Source: an uncultured Myxococcales bacterium (lineage in GTDB: Bacteria > Myxococcota_A > UBA9042). From it: 56,487 nt of DNA. Below, piece by piece: positions 22,192 to 30,000 of this stretch; positions within the stretch are counted from its first letter, which is position 1, and each line of letters starts with the position of its first letter. The translations under genes and the position numbers were made by a program. The stretch covers positions 1-56,487 of the forward strand of contig CAIMLR010000044.1 in the NCBI GenBank assembly GCA_903842345.1, in the 5' to 3' direction. The notes beneath the pieces are model-generated. The model had not been told where the DNA came from and made no database searches. It saw only the letters and a list, made by a program, of their open reading frames with translations.

Positions 22192-22613
22192 AGCAGCACG
22201 CCGGTGGCCAGGCACGCCGCGACGGTCGAATGCACGACCTGGGCGGCGAACGGCTTGCGGATCCAGGGCGCTTGCCCGATTCGCGCGTCGTCGCCCTCGC
22301 CGCAGGTAACGGCGTCAGCGGAAACGAAGACCACCGGAATCTGCTGCGTCGCCTCGTTGGCACGCAAACGCTGCCAGACTTCTCGGCCGTTCATGCCGGG
22401 CATTTCCAGATCCAGCAGGATCAAGGACGGCTGGCGCTTGATGGCCAGTTCCAAGCCCGTCGCGCCGTTTGTCGCAAAGATCACGTCGTATTTCTCGCTC
22501 AACAGCAGCGCCAGCAGCCGGACGACGTCGACCGAATCGTCGACAACAAGCACCAATGGCCGGTCCGCAGTCGATGACGTCTTGCTGGGTTTCGCGCGCA
22601 TACGTGCGGGCAT
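22188..22613 (-). CDS. Single-domain response regulator
   Basis: 141 residues from ATG 22613 (ATG 22601 is also possible). One receiver domain: VLVVDDS acidic pair, LILLDLEMPGMNG with the acceptor Asp, VVFVSAD, and IRKPF with the conserved Lys. No output domain, so it probably acts by protein contact or as a phosphate intermediate. Its stop overlaps the start of the MASE1 hybrid kinase by 4 nt, which points to a dedicated partner. It follows the ThiF-like gene by 101 nt. Confidence 0.9.
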
Positions 22614-22714
22614 TCTATCCCCATCCAAACCGGCCGCAACTGGCACAGGTGGATTTTGGTCACAACTACGCCACGGCGGGTGCGGTATCGGCTGGCGCAG
22701 CGAAGATTGCCGGT

Positions 22715-23368
22715 TCAGTGGCGGCAGCGACAGTCGCGCGCCGGCGCAACGGCCGTTCGCAACAAGCCTCGGGGTGAGAAGCGCATCAGCGCGCCGATTG
22801 CCCCATCGGGCCTGCCGGCGAGCACCTGGAGGAGCGACCGCCCCGCGTAGCCACCCACCTGCCCCGTCACGGGGCCCAGCACGCCGGCGATCGCGCACGT
22901 GGCCAAGCTCTCCGGCGGCGGCGGCGCTTCAAAGAGGCAGCGGTAGCAGCTCGAAGTCGGCGTGACGGCAAACCACTGTCCACGCCGGCCAATCGCAGCG
23001 GCAATGACCGCCATGCGGGTCCGCGGTTGCGCGACGCTCCAGTCATTCACCGCAAACTTGGCGAGCGCGTCGTCGCTCCCTTCCAGCACCGCGTCGCAGC
23101 CATCCAGGAGCGCCGACGCGTTGGTCTCATCCAGGCGATCGGCCGCGACCTGCACATCGGCACCAAACCGGTCGCGCAGGATTTCCGCCAGCCGTCCAGC
23201 CTTGGGCTGGCCGAGATCCGGCGTCGTGTACAGCACTTGCCGATGCAGGTTGGATTCTTCGACGACGTCGGCATCGATCAGCCGGAACTGGCGCTGTCCG
23301 CCCAGCGCGAGGGTCCATGCCGCCGGCACGCCCAAGCCGCCGCACCCAACAAGCGCCACGCGCGTCAT
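22715..23368 (-). CDS. ThiF/MoeB-like E1-type adenylyltransferase
   Basis: 217 residues from ATG 23368, which overlaps the preceding stop (ATGA). A Rossmann motif (VALVGCGGLGVPAA) opens the protein; RLIDADVVEESNLHRQ is the ATP/Mg region typical of ThiF, MoeB and HesA. CYRC near 160 and CRC at the very end could bind zinc, though the second pair is C-x-C rather than C-x2-C. TCAIAGVLGPVTG matches the active-site Cys segment of MoeB (C-x-EAGVLGP). No rhodanese domain. It probably adenylates a small ubiquitin-like carrier, but no ThiS/MoaD-like gene with a C-terminal Gly-Gly is visible next to it. Specific pathway unknown. Confidence 0.85.
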   Translation of the reverse strand: MTRVALVGCGGLGVPAAWTLALGGQRQFRLIDADVVEESNLHRQVLYTTPDLGQPKAGRLAEILRDRFGADVQVAADRLDETNASALLDGCDAVLEGSDDALAKFAVNDWSVAQPRTRMAVIAAAIGRRGQWFAVTPTSSCYRCLFEAPPPPESLATCAIAGVLGPVTGQVGGYAGRSLLQVLAGRPDGAIGALMRFSPRGLLRTAVAPARDCRCRH

Positions 23369-23889
23369 GACGCCCGCGCCAGCTCGTGCGCCCACGCCAG
23401 CGGATTGCGCGCGCACAGGTGTTCGGGATACTGCGCCGCGGCCAGCGTCCGCTGGATCTCCGCCGGGCCGATGATCCGGATCTCCGCGTTCAGGTATTTC
23501 GCCAGCGCGTCGACAAGCTTGTGGTCCGCCTCGTTGGCCTCCGCCTCCGGGTCTGCGAGTTCGAGCACGACGCGTTTGCCGTCCATCTGCGCGCCCCGCA
23601 TCAACTCCGCATACCGCCCCGCCTGCTGGGAAAACGCGCGCGGCCGACTGCGCAAATCCCGCAGCGCCGCCATCAGGTCCAGGCACACCCACGCATCCGC
23701 GCTGTTCAGCATGCACGGCGGCCGCGTCGCGCGGTGTCCGTGCAAATCCAGCTTCGCCGGCAGCCTGCCGTGCAACTGCCAGCCCAGCAGCTCCAGCAGC
23801 CAGCTCTCCTGCACTTGGTCCACCGGCGGCAGGCCCGTGTCGCGCCGTGGCTTGCCCAGCGCCCGTGGAATGCCGTGGTTGTCGCTCAT
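23365..23889 (-). CDS. Unknown protein coupled to the ThiF-like gene
   Basis: 174 residues, start overlapping the GH31 stop and stop overlapping the ThiF-like start, both as ATGA. No signal peptide and no membrane segment. The sequence is mixed alpha/beta, with SWLLELLGWQLHG near 30, a Cys at 60 and another near 158, and a C-terminal half that alternates helices and strands (KRVVLELADPE; AEIRIIGPAEIQRTL). I do not recognise a family. Tight coupling on both sides suggests that it works with the ThiF-like protein, perhaps as substrate or adaptor, but it has no C-terminal Gly-Gly. Function not assigned. Confidence 0.75.
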   Translation of the reverse strand: MSDNHGIPRALGKPRRDTGLPPVDQVQESWLLELLGWQLHGRLPAKLDLHGHRATRPPCMLNSADAWVCLDLMAALRDLRSRPRAFSQQAGRYAELMRGAQMDGKRVVLELADPEAEANEADHKLVDALAKYLNAEIRIIGPAEIQRTLAAAQYPEHLCARNPLAWAHELARAS

Positions 23890-26564
23890 AGGGTAAAAGC
23901 CTGGTTCAGGGTGATTCGGGTTTCCAGCATGTGCCGGGTGGCGTCCCAGCGCCAGCAGTTGTTGCAGCTGGCCCAGGTGACGTCGTCCAGACTCTCGGTG
24001 CCCGTCACGGCGCCGAACTTTGGCGCGGGCTTGGCCGCATCGGATGCAAGCCAGATCTGCCACTCCACGTCGGTCGTGAAGTCCTTGCCTGGCTTGGCGA
24101 AAAAGACGTTGGCGCTGTCAAAACCGGTGAGCGCGGTCGTGGCGATCGCCGTGCCGTCGTACAGCGTCCGCGCGCTCGGCTTGCCCACCGTCGCGGTGAT
24201 GTAGAGCCGCCCCGGTTTGCCGTCAAAGGAGTCGATACCCGCGTCGGTCGTCGGCGCGAGCGTATCAATCGACGGCCGCAGCATCGCGATCAGCGCGCCA
24301 GAACGCACGTACATCGGCGACTTGTCCAACGGCAGCGTCACCTCGATCACCGTCGCCGCATCCGCCAGCCCGACCGGCTGCTGCGTCCACCAATCGCGCC
24401 ATTGCCCCGCGGGCAGCAGGACCTTGCGCGTGCCGCCCGGCTGCGTGAACGGCGCCACCAGGATGTCCTCGCCAAACAGGTATTCCGTCGCCTCAAAGTC
24501 CGCGATGTCCGGCCGGTCGTTCAGCTCCGGAAACTGCAGCCCCAACGCCCGCGTGAGGCCCGGCTTGCCGTCGTGGGCGTCCTGCGCGTAGCTGTAGATG
24601 TACGGGAAGAGCCGCGTGTGGAGACGGATGAAATAGCGCGAAATATCAAGCACTTCCTGATCAAACTGGCTGAAACCTTCCAGATTGTAGGCGTTGCCCG
24701 TGTACTTGTTGAAATCCCACGGATTGTGCTGCTCACCGCCGCCGATCTGCAAAATGCCCGAGAACGCCGAGTGCTGCAGCCAGCGAAGGAACAGCTCCTT
24801 GCCGGCGCGGCCATGGCGATAGCCGCCCGTGTCCGGGCCAAACAGCGGATAGCCGCTCGCGGGCAGGGAAATCGATGCACTGACCGACGCGGGCAGCCCG
24901 CCGGCATGGCACGGGGCACCGCCCTTGTCGCATTCCTGATGGTGCGCCCAGTTCGCGCACAGGTCGCCCGGCCAGATGATGCTCGTGTAGATCTGGTCGC
25001 CATACGTGCCGCTGCGGTTGAGCAGCCAGCCGCCCGTCGCTGGCAAATTCGCCGCATACGCCTGGTGATAGAGCGGCTCATACCCGTGGTGCATCGTCCG
25101 CTCATCGCTGCCATCGTGAAACGCCGAGTGCAGCCGCGCGCTGCCCAGCCCGAGCTGGATATCCTCGCCGTAGTCCAGCTTCCAGCCTTCCACGCCCGCG
25201 TCCGCCGCCAGTTTGATTTGGCCTTTCCAGAACGCCATCACGTCCGGGTTCGTCAGATCCAGCGGCGGTCCCCACTTCAGGATCGCCTGGATCAGGTCCG
25301 CAACCTGCACGTACCAGCCATTCGCGACGACCTTGTCGTGTTCCCGCGCGCCCTTTTCCACGTACGGCGTCGACCATTCGCCCATGCGAAATCCCTGCGC
25401 GTGCAGCGTGTCGACAAGCAGCTTCGGGTCCGGAAATTTCGCCGGATCAAAGCCAAAATCGTTCACTTTCACATCAAACGGCCGGTCGAGCCACATGCCA
25501 GAGATCGCCAGATCGTTGTCGCGAATCGCCTTCATGTCGTCGAACACTTCTTGCGTGTTCTTGTTCTCGTTGCGCCAAATCAGCGAACCAAACGCCCACT
25601 TCGCCGGCAAAACCGGCGCGCCCGTTACCTGCGTGTAGAGCCCGGTAATCGCCAGCGGGCTCGGCGCGGCAAACAGCCAAAACGTCAGCGCGTGGGTCGC
25701 AAACAGCGCCTCCACTTCGTCGTCCTTCGTCGCCGCGACGTCAAACAGGCCCGGGTGGCGGTCCTGCACAAACAGCCCCCAACCTTGGGTGCCAATCAGC
25801 AGCGGAATCGGCACGTGGGCTTCATTGTTGCTGGAGTCGATACCCAACGTGATGAACTGCATCAGCCGCGTCTTCCCGCGGTGCTGCGGCGTGTCGAAAT
25901 ACTCGCCGAGGCCGTAGTACCGTTCGGTCTTGTGCACCTGCGCGCGCAGGCCCACGTACACGAGCGCGTCGGTGGGCACCTGATCGTGCGCGAGCTTGTC
26001 CGCCAGCGCCGCGTCCGCGGGCGCGATGTGGGCGCGGAAACTCGCGGCATCGACCTGCTCCACGCGCAGCACATAGTCCGGACCCGGCTTGGCCGCGTCG
26101 TCCTGGGTCGCCAGCAGCAGCGTCACGCCCGTCTGCCCCGGCCCTTCCAGCGCGTGCGGCTGCCAGGTCGCGCTGACCGGATGCAGCCACGTCAGCCCCG
26201 GCGGCGGGTCCTGCGCCAGGTTCTCCGGGCTGTAGTTGAAGTCCGGATCCCAGGTGGCCACGCGACCGATGCGGATCCGCGTCAGGTCCATCTGCTGGAT
26301 TGTCGGCGCGCTCGCCTGCTGGCTCGGATGCAGCGCGAGGTGCAGGTTCTTGCGGTCGATCACGAGCGCGGCATTGTTCGCCATCGCCAGAACGGCCACG
26401 TCCCCGGTCGGAATCGGCAAAAGCGTCTGCGTCGCGTCGCCCGCCACGTCCGCTGCGCCATCCGCAACGTCGGCCGCAACCGCAGCGTCGTCGGTCGCTG
26501 TCGTCTTCCCGCCACACGCGGCGGTCAGGCACAGGGCCGCCCACCATCCGAGTCGTCGTTTCAT
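23886..26564 (-). CDS. GH31 family lipoprotein (alpha-glycosidase)
   Basis: 892 residues; start overlaps the VTT gene stop (ATGA). A short signal with lipobox (LTAACG) and an Ala/Asp linker place it outside the inner membrane. The N-terminal beta-sandwich (about 60-330; YYGLGEYFD) leads to the GH31 barrel: SGMWLDRPFD, GWKLDYGED with the nucleophile Asp near 463, and IIWPGDLCANW with the acid/base Asp near 533. The remainder is beta-rich (FGEDILVAPF). KLDYGE is the variant seen in GH31 groups that include alpha-xylosidases and sulfoquinovosidases, so alpha-glucosidase is only one option. Second extracellular glycosidase in the window after GH57. Confidence 0.9.
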   Translation of the reverse strand: MKRRLGWWAALCLTAACGGKTTATDDAAVAADVADGAADVAGDATQTLLPIPTGDVAVLAMANNAALVIDRKNLHLALHPSQQASAPTIQQMDLTRIRIGRVATWDPDFNYSPENLAQDPPPGLTWLHPVSATWQPHALEGPGQTGVTLLLATQDDAAKPGPDYVLRVEQVDAASFRAHIAPADAALADKLAHDQVPTDALVYVGLRAQVHKTERYYGLGEYFDTPQHRGKTRLMQFITLGIDSSNNEAHVPIPLLIGTQGWGLFVQDRHPGLFDVAATKDDEVEALFATHALTFWLFAAPSPLAITGLYTQVTGAPVLPAKWAFGSLIWRNENKNTQEVFDDMKAIRDNDLAISGMWLDRPFDVKVNDFGFDPAKFPDPKLLVDTLHAQGFRMGEWSTPYVEKGAREHDKVVANGWYVQVADLIQAILKWGPPLDLTNPDVMAFWKGQIKLAADAGVEGWKLDYGEDIQLGLGSARLHSAFHDGSDERTMHHGYEPLYHQAYAANLPATGGWLLNRSGTYGDQIYTSIIWPGDLCANWAHHQECDKGGAPCHAGGLPASVSASISLPASGYPLFGPDTGGYRHGRAGKELFLRWLQHSAFSGILQIGGGEQHNPWDFNKYTGNAYNLEGFSQFDQEVLDISRYFIRLHTRLFPYIYSYAQDAHDGKPGLTRALGLQFPELNDRPDIADFEATEYLFGEDILVAPFTQPGGTRKVLLPAGQWRDWWTQQPVGLADAATVIEVTLPLDKSPMYVRSGALIAMLRPSIDTLAPTTDAGIDSFDGKPGRLYITATVGKPSARTLYDGTAIATTALTGFDSANVFFAKPGKDFTTDVEWQIWLASDAAKPAPKFGAVTGTESLDDVTWASCNNCWRWDATRHMLETRITLNQAFTL

Positions 26565-27421
26565 TGCCCCGCCTCTGCGGCCGCTTTGGCCAAATCCTTG
26601 CGCGCCAGACGGCCCACCCAAACCGCCAGGACGACGAGCACCACCAAGCCACCCCAGCGCATCGGCCACGCGTACGGATTGGTGTCCAGCGCGTTGAGCG
26701 TAATCGGTTTGAGCGCTTCATGCAGCATCTCGCCCACGCTCGCCCACACCGACGTCCACGGCACGCCGCCCACCGCCGCCGCGATCATGTACTGCCACCA
26801 GCGCATGGACGTCAGCCCAGACAGGAAACACAGCACGCCGTAGTGCATGATCGGCGTCAGTCGCAGCCCCAAAGCGATGCGCATCCCGCGGGCGTCAATC
26901 GTGCGGTAAAGCGACGCCGGGATGGGATTCTTGTCCAGCCACGCGTGCACGTGCGGCTCGAGGTACCAGCGCGCGATGTAGAAATTGATGAGGCCACCCA
27001 GGCTCGCCCCGGCGATCGCCAGCGCGGTCCCTTCCACCGCGCCGTACAGGTAGCCCGGCACCACCGCGAGCGGTCCTACCGGCAGGAACAGCGGACAGCC
27101 GATCGCCACGCCCGCGACGACCAGCCCCTTGCCCAACAGCCCGAGGCCCGCGAGCCACGTCGTCAATCGCCGCAGCAGATCGGGGCCAAACGGCTCAAAC
27201 AGCCACACCAGGAGCATGGACGCAACCGCCAGCAGGTACAGCTGCAGCGCCCACTTCGCCCACTTCGCCACGATCCGCGCGTCGCCCTTGCGCTGCGTCT
27301 TGACCCGCGCCGGCTCATCGCCGATCGGCGCATCGATGACTTCGTAGACGCGCACCTCCTCGTTGGGCGCCCGCCATTGCGGATCGGGTGGCAGAATCTC
27401 GACGTCGCGCGGCTCAGTCAT
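26561..27421 (-). CDS. VTT/SNARE-associated (TVP38/DedA-like) membrane protein
   Basis: 286 residues. A polar N-terminus of about 50 residues precedes several membrane helices. The VTT core is visible: PLFLPVGPLAVVPGYLYG, GASLGGLINFYIARW, and RLTPIMHYGVLCFLSGLT. Members of this superfamily move or scramble lipids in the inner membrane, including undecaprenyl phosphate in some DedA proteins. It begins 3 nt after the trpS stop and overlaps the GH31 start, so it belongs to the same transcript. A link between lipid carrier recycling and the neighbouring glycosidase is possible but not shown. Confidence 0.85.
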   Translation of the reverse strand: MTEPRDVEILPPDPQWRAPNEEVRVYEVIDAPIGDEPARVKTQRKGDARIVAKWAKWALQLYLLAVASMLLVWLFEPFGPDLLRRLTTWLAGLGLLGKGLVVAGVAIGCPLFLPVGPLAVVPGYLYGAVEGTALAIAGASLGGLINFYIARWYLEPHVHAWLDKNPIPASLYRTIDARGMRIALGLRLTPIMHYGVLCFLSGLTSMRWWQYMIAAAVGGVPWTSVWASVGEMLHEALKPITLNALDTNPYAWPMRWGGLVVLVVLAVWVGRLARKDLAKAAAEAGQ

Positions 27422-27424
27422 CGT

Positions 27425-28462
27425 TCACCACGTCCGCGCGGGCAGGCCCGTCGCTTCCCGCACCCGTTCAATCACCGGCCGCGCCACCGTCCGCGCCTTC
27501 TGCGCGCCGTGCGCCAGGATGTCCCGCAGGTCATCGGGCCGCGCCATCAGTTCGTCGTAGCGCGCGCGCTTGGGGCCAAAATGCGCCTCCGCCAGCGCCA
27601 ACAGCTCCAACTTCGCGTGGCCGTAGCCAAAATTGCCGCCGCGGTATTTCGCCGCCAGTTCTTCCTGCTGCGCCTTGGTGGAAAACAGCTTGTACAGCTG
27701 GAACACGTTGCACGTCTCCGGATCCTTCGGTTCTTCCAAGCCCTTGGAGTCCGTCTTGATCGCCATCACGCCCTTCTTCAGCTCTTTTTGGCTGGCGAAG
27801 ATCGCGATGTAGTTGTCGTAGGACTTGGACATCTTCTGCCCGTCCACGCCCGGCACAATCGCCGTGTGCGACTGCACCAACGCGTTTGGCTTCTTGAGCA
27901 TGCGGCCGTCCCACTTGACGTCCTCCACCGTGCCGCCCGCCGGCGCACCCATGAACGCCACGTTGAACCACGTCGCCATGTCCCGCGCCATCTCCAGATG
28001 CTGCACCTGATCCTTGCCCACCGGCACCACGTCCGAGTCGTACAGCAAGATGTCCGCCGCCATCAGCACCGGATAGGCAAACACGCCAAAGCTGATCTCC
28101 TTGCTCTTGGCCTTCGCGTCCTTGTAGCCGTGCGCGCGCTCCATCAGGCCCATGCCGGTCACGCAGCCCAGCAGCCACGTCAGCTCCAAGACTTCCGGCA
28201 CGTCCGATTGGCGCCACAGCGTGCTCGTGGCCGGATCCAAACCCGCAGCCAGCATCGTCGCGGCGATGCCCAGGCTATCGCGCTGCAGCGCCTCGCGGTC
28301 GCGCACGGTCGTGAGCGCGTGCAGGTCGGCGACAAAGTAGAACGCGTCGTGATCGTCGGCGAGGCGGACGGCGGGCTCGATCATGCCAAAGTAGTTGCCC
28401 CAATGCGGCTGGCCGGTCGGTTTGATGCCAGAAAGGGAGCGAAGGCGGGGCGTAGACGACAT
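27425..28462 (-). CDS. trpS: Tryptophan--tRNA ligase
   Basis: 345 residues from ATG 28462, normal for bacterial TrpRS. Charges tRNA(Trp) in the cytoplasm. SGIKPTGQPHWGNYFG contains the HIGH-type motif (HWGN), and GQKMSKSYDN contains KMSKS; GVFAYPVLMAADILLYD and VPVGKDQVQHLEMARD are typical of the family's active site. First gene of the run that continues into VTT, GH31, unknown and ThiF-like genes. It diverges from the DUF2786 gene over a 173-nt gap with a perfect 16-bp palindrome at 28483-28498. Confidence 0.96.
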   Translation of the reverse strand: MSSTPRLRSLSGIKPTGQPHWGNYFGMIEPAVRLADDHDAFYFVADLHALTTVRDREALQRDSLGIAATMLAAGLDPATSTLWRQSDVPEVLELTWLLGCVTGMGLMERAHGYKDAKAKSKEISFGVFAYPVLMAADILLYDSDVVPVGKDQVQHLEMARDMATWFNVAFMGAPAGGTVEDVKWDGRMLKKPNALVQSHTAIVPGVDGQKMSKSYDNYIAIFASQKELKKGVMAIKTDSKGLEEPKDPETCNVFQLYKLFSTKAQQEELAAKYRGGNFGYGHAKLELLALAEAHFGPKRARYDELMARPDDLRDILAHGAQKARTVARPVIERVREATGLPARTW

Positions 28463-28482
28463 GGAGGTCCCGAACGGCGGTG

Positions 28483-28498
28483 CTTCGCCGCGGCGAAG
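28483..28498. repeat. 16-bp palindrome in the trpS leader region
   Basis: CTTCGCCGCGGCGAAG is perfectly self-complementary and lies 21 nt upstream of the trpS start. It may be an operator or a leader hairpin; the sequence does not tell which. Confidence 0.5.
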
Positions 28499-28575
28499 GG
28501 AAGCACATTTGGCCGGATTTGCACAGGGAGCGCGCAGCAGGCCCGTCGCAGCACAGGCAGAAACGGCACACGGCG

Positions 28576-28604
28576 TTCGCACATCCGCGCCCGCGCGGTA
28601 CACT
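28576..28604 (+). promoter_or_regulatory. Possible promoter for the DUF2786 gene
   Basis: TTCGCA (28576-28581) and TACACT (28599-28604) are 17 nt apart, each matching the sigma-70 consensus at 4 of 6 positions. The start point would leave a leader of about 25 nt before ATG 28636. Confidence 0.25.
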
Positions 28605-28635
28605 CCGGCAGGGCCGCACGCGCCCGCAGGCAGCC

Positions 28636-29349
28636 ATGACCGTCGACGCCACTCTCCTCAGCCGGGTCCGCAAATTGCTGGCGCTTGCCGCCTCGCCCAA
28701 CGTCCATGAGGCCACGTCGGCGGCGGCGCTGGCGCAGACGCTGATTGCCCGGCACCGCCTCCAGGCTTGGCTCGACGCGGAAGAGGCGACGGTCGCTGAT
28801 CCCGATCCCATCGTGGACGCCCGCGACACGCCGCTCGACGCCTCCAAGCGTTTGCGCAAATGGAAGATCGTGCTCGCGAGCGCTCTGGCTGACGCCAATG
28901 GCTGCGTCGCCTATACGCTGGACCGCGGCAAGGATCAGGCCATCGTGCTCATCGGTCGGGCGCGCGACCGGGACGCGGTGCTGGAGCTGTGGGGCTGGCT
29001 GGTGACGCGCATCGAATGGCTGTCGGCGACGCACGGCGCCGGGCACGACCGGCAGTGGCACGAGGCGTTCCGCATCGGCTGCGTGGACACGGTCGCGGAA
29101 AAGCTGGCCGGCGTCGCGGCTGAAGTGCGCAGCGAGTTCAGCGAGGCGGCCCTTGTGCGCGTCGATCCAGCGGCGCAGGCGGAGCGGGACGCGCTGGAGC
29201 GGTTTGTCAGCGAGCGGATGAAATTCGCCAAAGGCCGCGGGATTCGCGTGGATGCCTGGGCCTGGGCGGCGGGGCGCGACGCGGCGGATGCGCTGGATTT
29301 GAATCCAAAGGCGCAGAAGACCGGCAGGCTGCGGGCACCCGCGCGATAG
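28636..29349 (+). CDS. DUF2786 domain protein
   Basis: 237 residues from ATG 28636. The N-terminal 40 residues (SRVRKLLALAASPNVHEATS, ending in an ARHRL helix) match DUF2786, a short helical domain found in bacterial and phage proteins of unknown role. The rest is mostly helical and charged, with no signal, membrane segment or catalytic motif. Transcribed away from trpS and convergent with the methyltransferase gene, only 3 nt apart. Function not assigned. Confidence 0.8.
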   Translation: MTVDATLLSRVRKLLALAASPNVHEATSAAALAQTLIARHRLQAWLDAEEATVADPDPIVDARDTPLDASKRLRKWKIVLASALADANGCVAYTLDRGKDQAIVLIGRARDRDAVLELWGWLVTRIEWLSATHGAGHDRQWHEAFRIGCVDTVAEKLAGVAAEVRSEFSEAALVRVDPAAQAERDALERFVSERMKFAKGRGIRVDAWAWAAGRDAADALDLNPKAQKTGRLRAPAR

Positions 29350-29352
29350 ACG

Positions 29353-30000
29353 CTAACGTTCGACCGGCTTGCGCCAAACGCTCGCCAGCCACGGCTGCTC
29401 CGCGCGCGGCAGACCCTCGGGCCGGTAGTAGTGCGCCACTTCCGCAAACCCGGCTTGGGTCAGGAGCGCCTGCCACGCCGGCCAGTCGTGCCAGCTCCCA
29501 TAACGCTCGCCTTTCCAGCCCTCGTCGTTCTGGCCGCGCGGGTTGGACGTGAACAGCGCGCCACCCGGCTGCAAGGCCGCGAACAGTTCGCGAAGCACGC
29601 GCGGCAGTTCCTGTTTGGGCACGTGGAACAGCACGGCGTTGGCGAAGATGCCGTCAAAATAGCCGTCCGGCAGCTGCAGATGCAGAAAATCCTGGTGCCA
29701 GACCTCGCAACCGCTGTCCGCCTTTGCCATCTCGACAAACCGCGGCGTCCCGTCCAGGCCAATCGCCCGGTGGCCCAGCTTGGTGAACGTCTGCAGGTCG
29801 CGCCCCGGACCGCAGCCGAGATCCAGGATCACCCGCGGCGGCGTCTCCCCGTCCGGCCCAGCCAGCGCCCGCAGCAGCGCCGCGATGTTCTGGCTGACGT
29901 CGTGGTCGCGCGTGCCCTCGCGGAAGATTTCCGCGCGCTCCTGGTAGTTGCCCAGCGTCCGGGTCGTGATGTGCTTCAAGTCGTCCGGTTTGAGCGTCAC
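29353..30000 (-). CDS. Class I SAM-dependent methyltransferase
   Basis: 215 residues from GTG 30000, which overlaps the GMC oxidoreductase stop (GTGA). VILDLGCGPGRDLQTF is motif I for SAM binding, AIGLDGTPRFVEMA the following acidic strand, and FDGIFANAVLFHVPK the post-motif region of a methyltransferase 11/25-type fold. The substrate cannot be read. Translational coupling to the GMC oxidoreductase and its small subunit suggests one pathway, perhaps modification of an oxidised alcohol or sterol-like product; this is inference. Confidence 0.85.
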   Translation of the reverse strand: MTLKPDDLKHITTRTLGNYQERAEIFREGTRDHDVSQNIAALLRALAGPDGETPPRVILDLGCGPGRDLQTFTKLGHRAIGLDGTPRFVEMAKADSGCEVWHQDFLHLQLPDGYFDGIFANAVLFHVPKQELPRVLRELFAALQPGGALFTSNPRGQNDEGWKGERYGSWHDWPAWQALLTQAGFAEVAHYYRPEGLPRAEQPWLASVWRKPVER

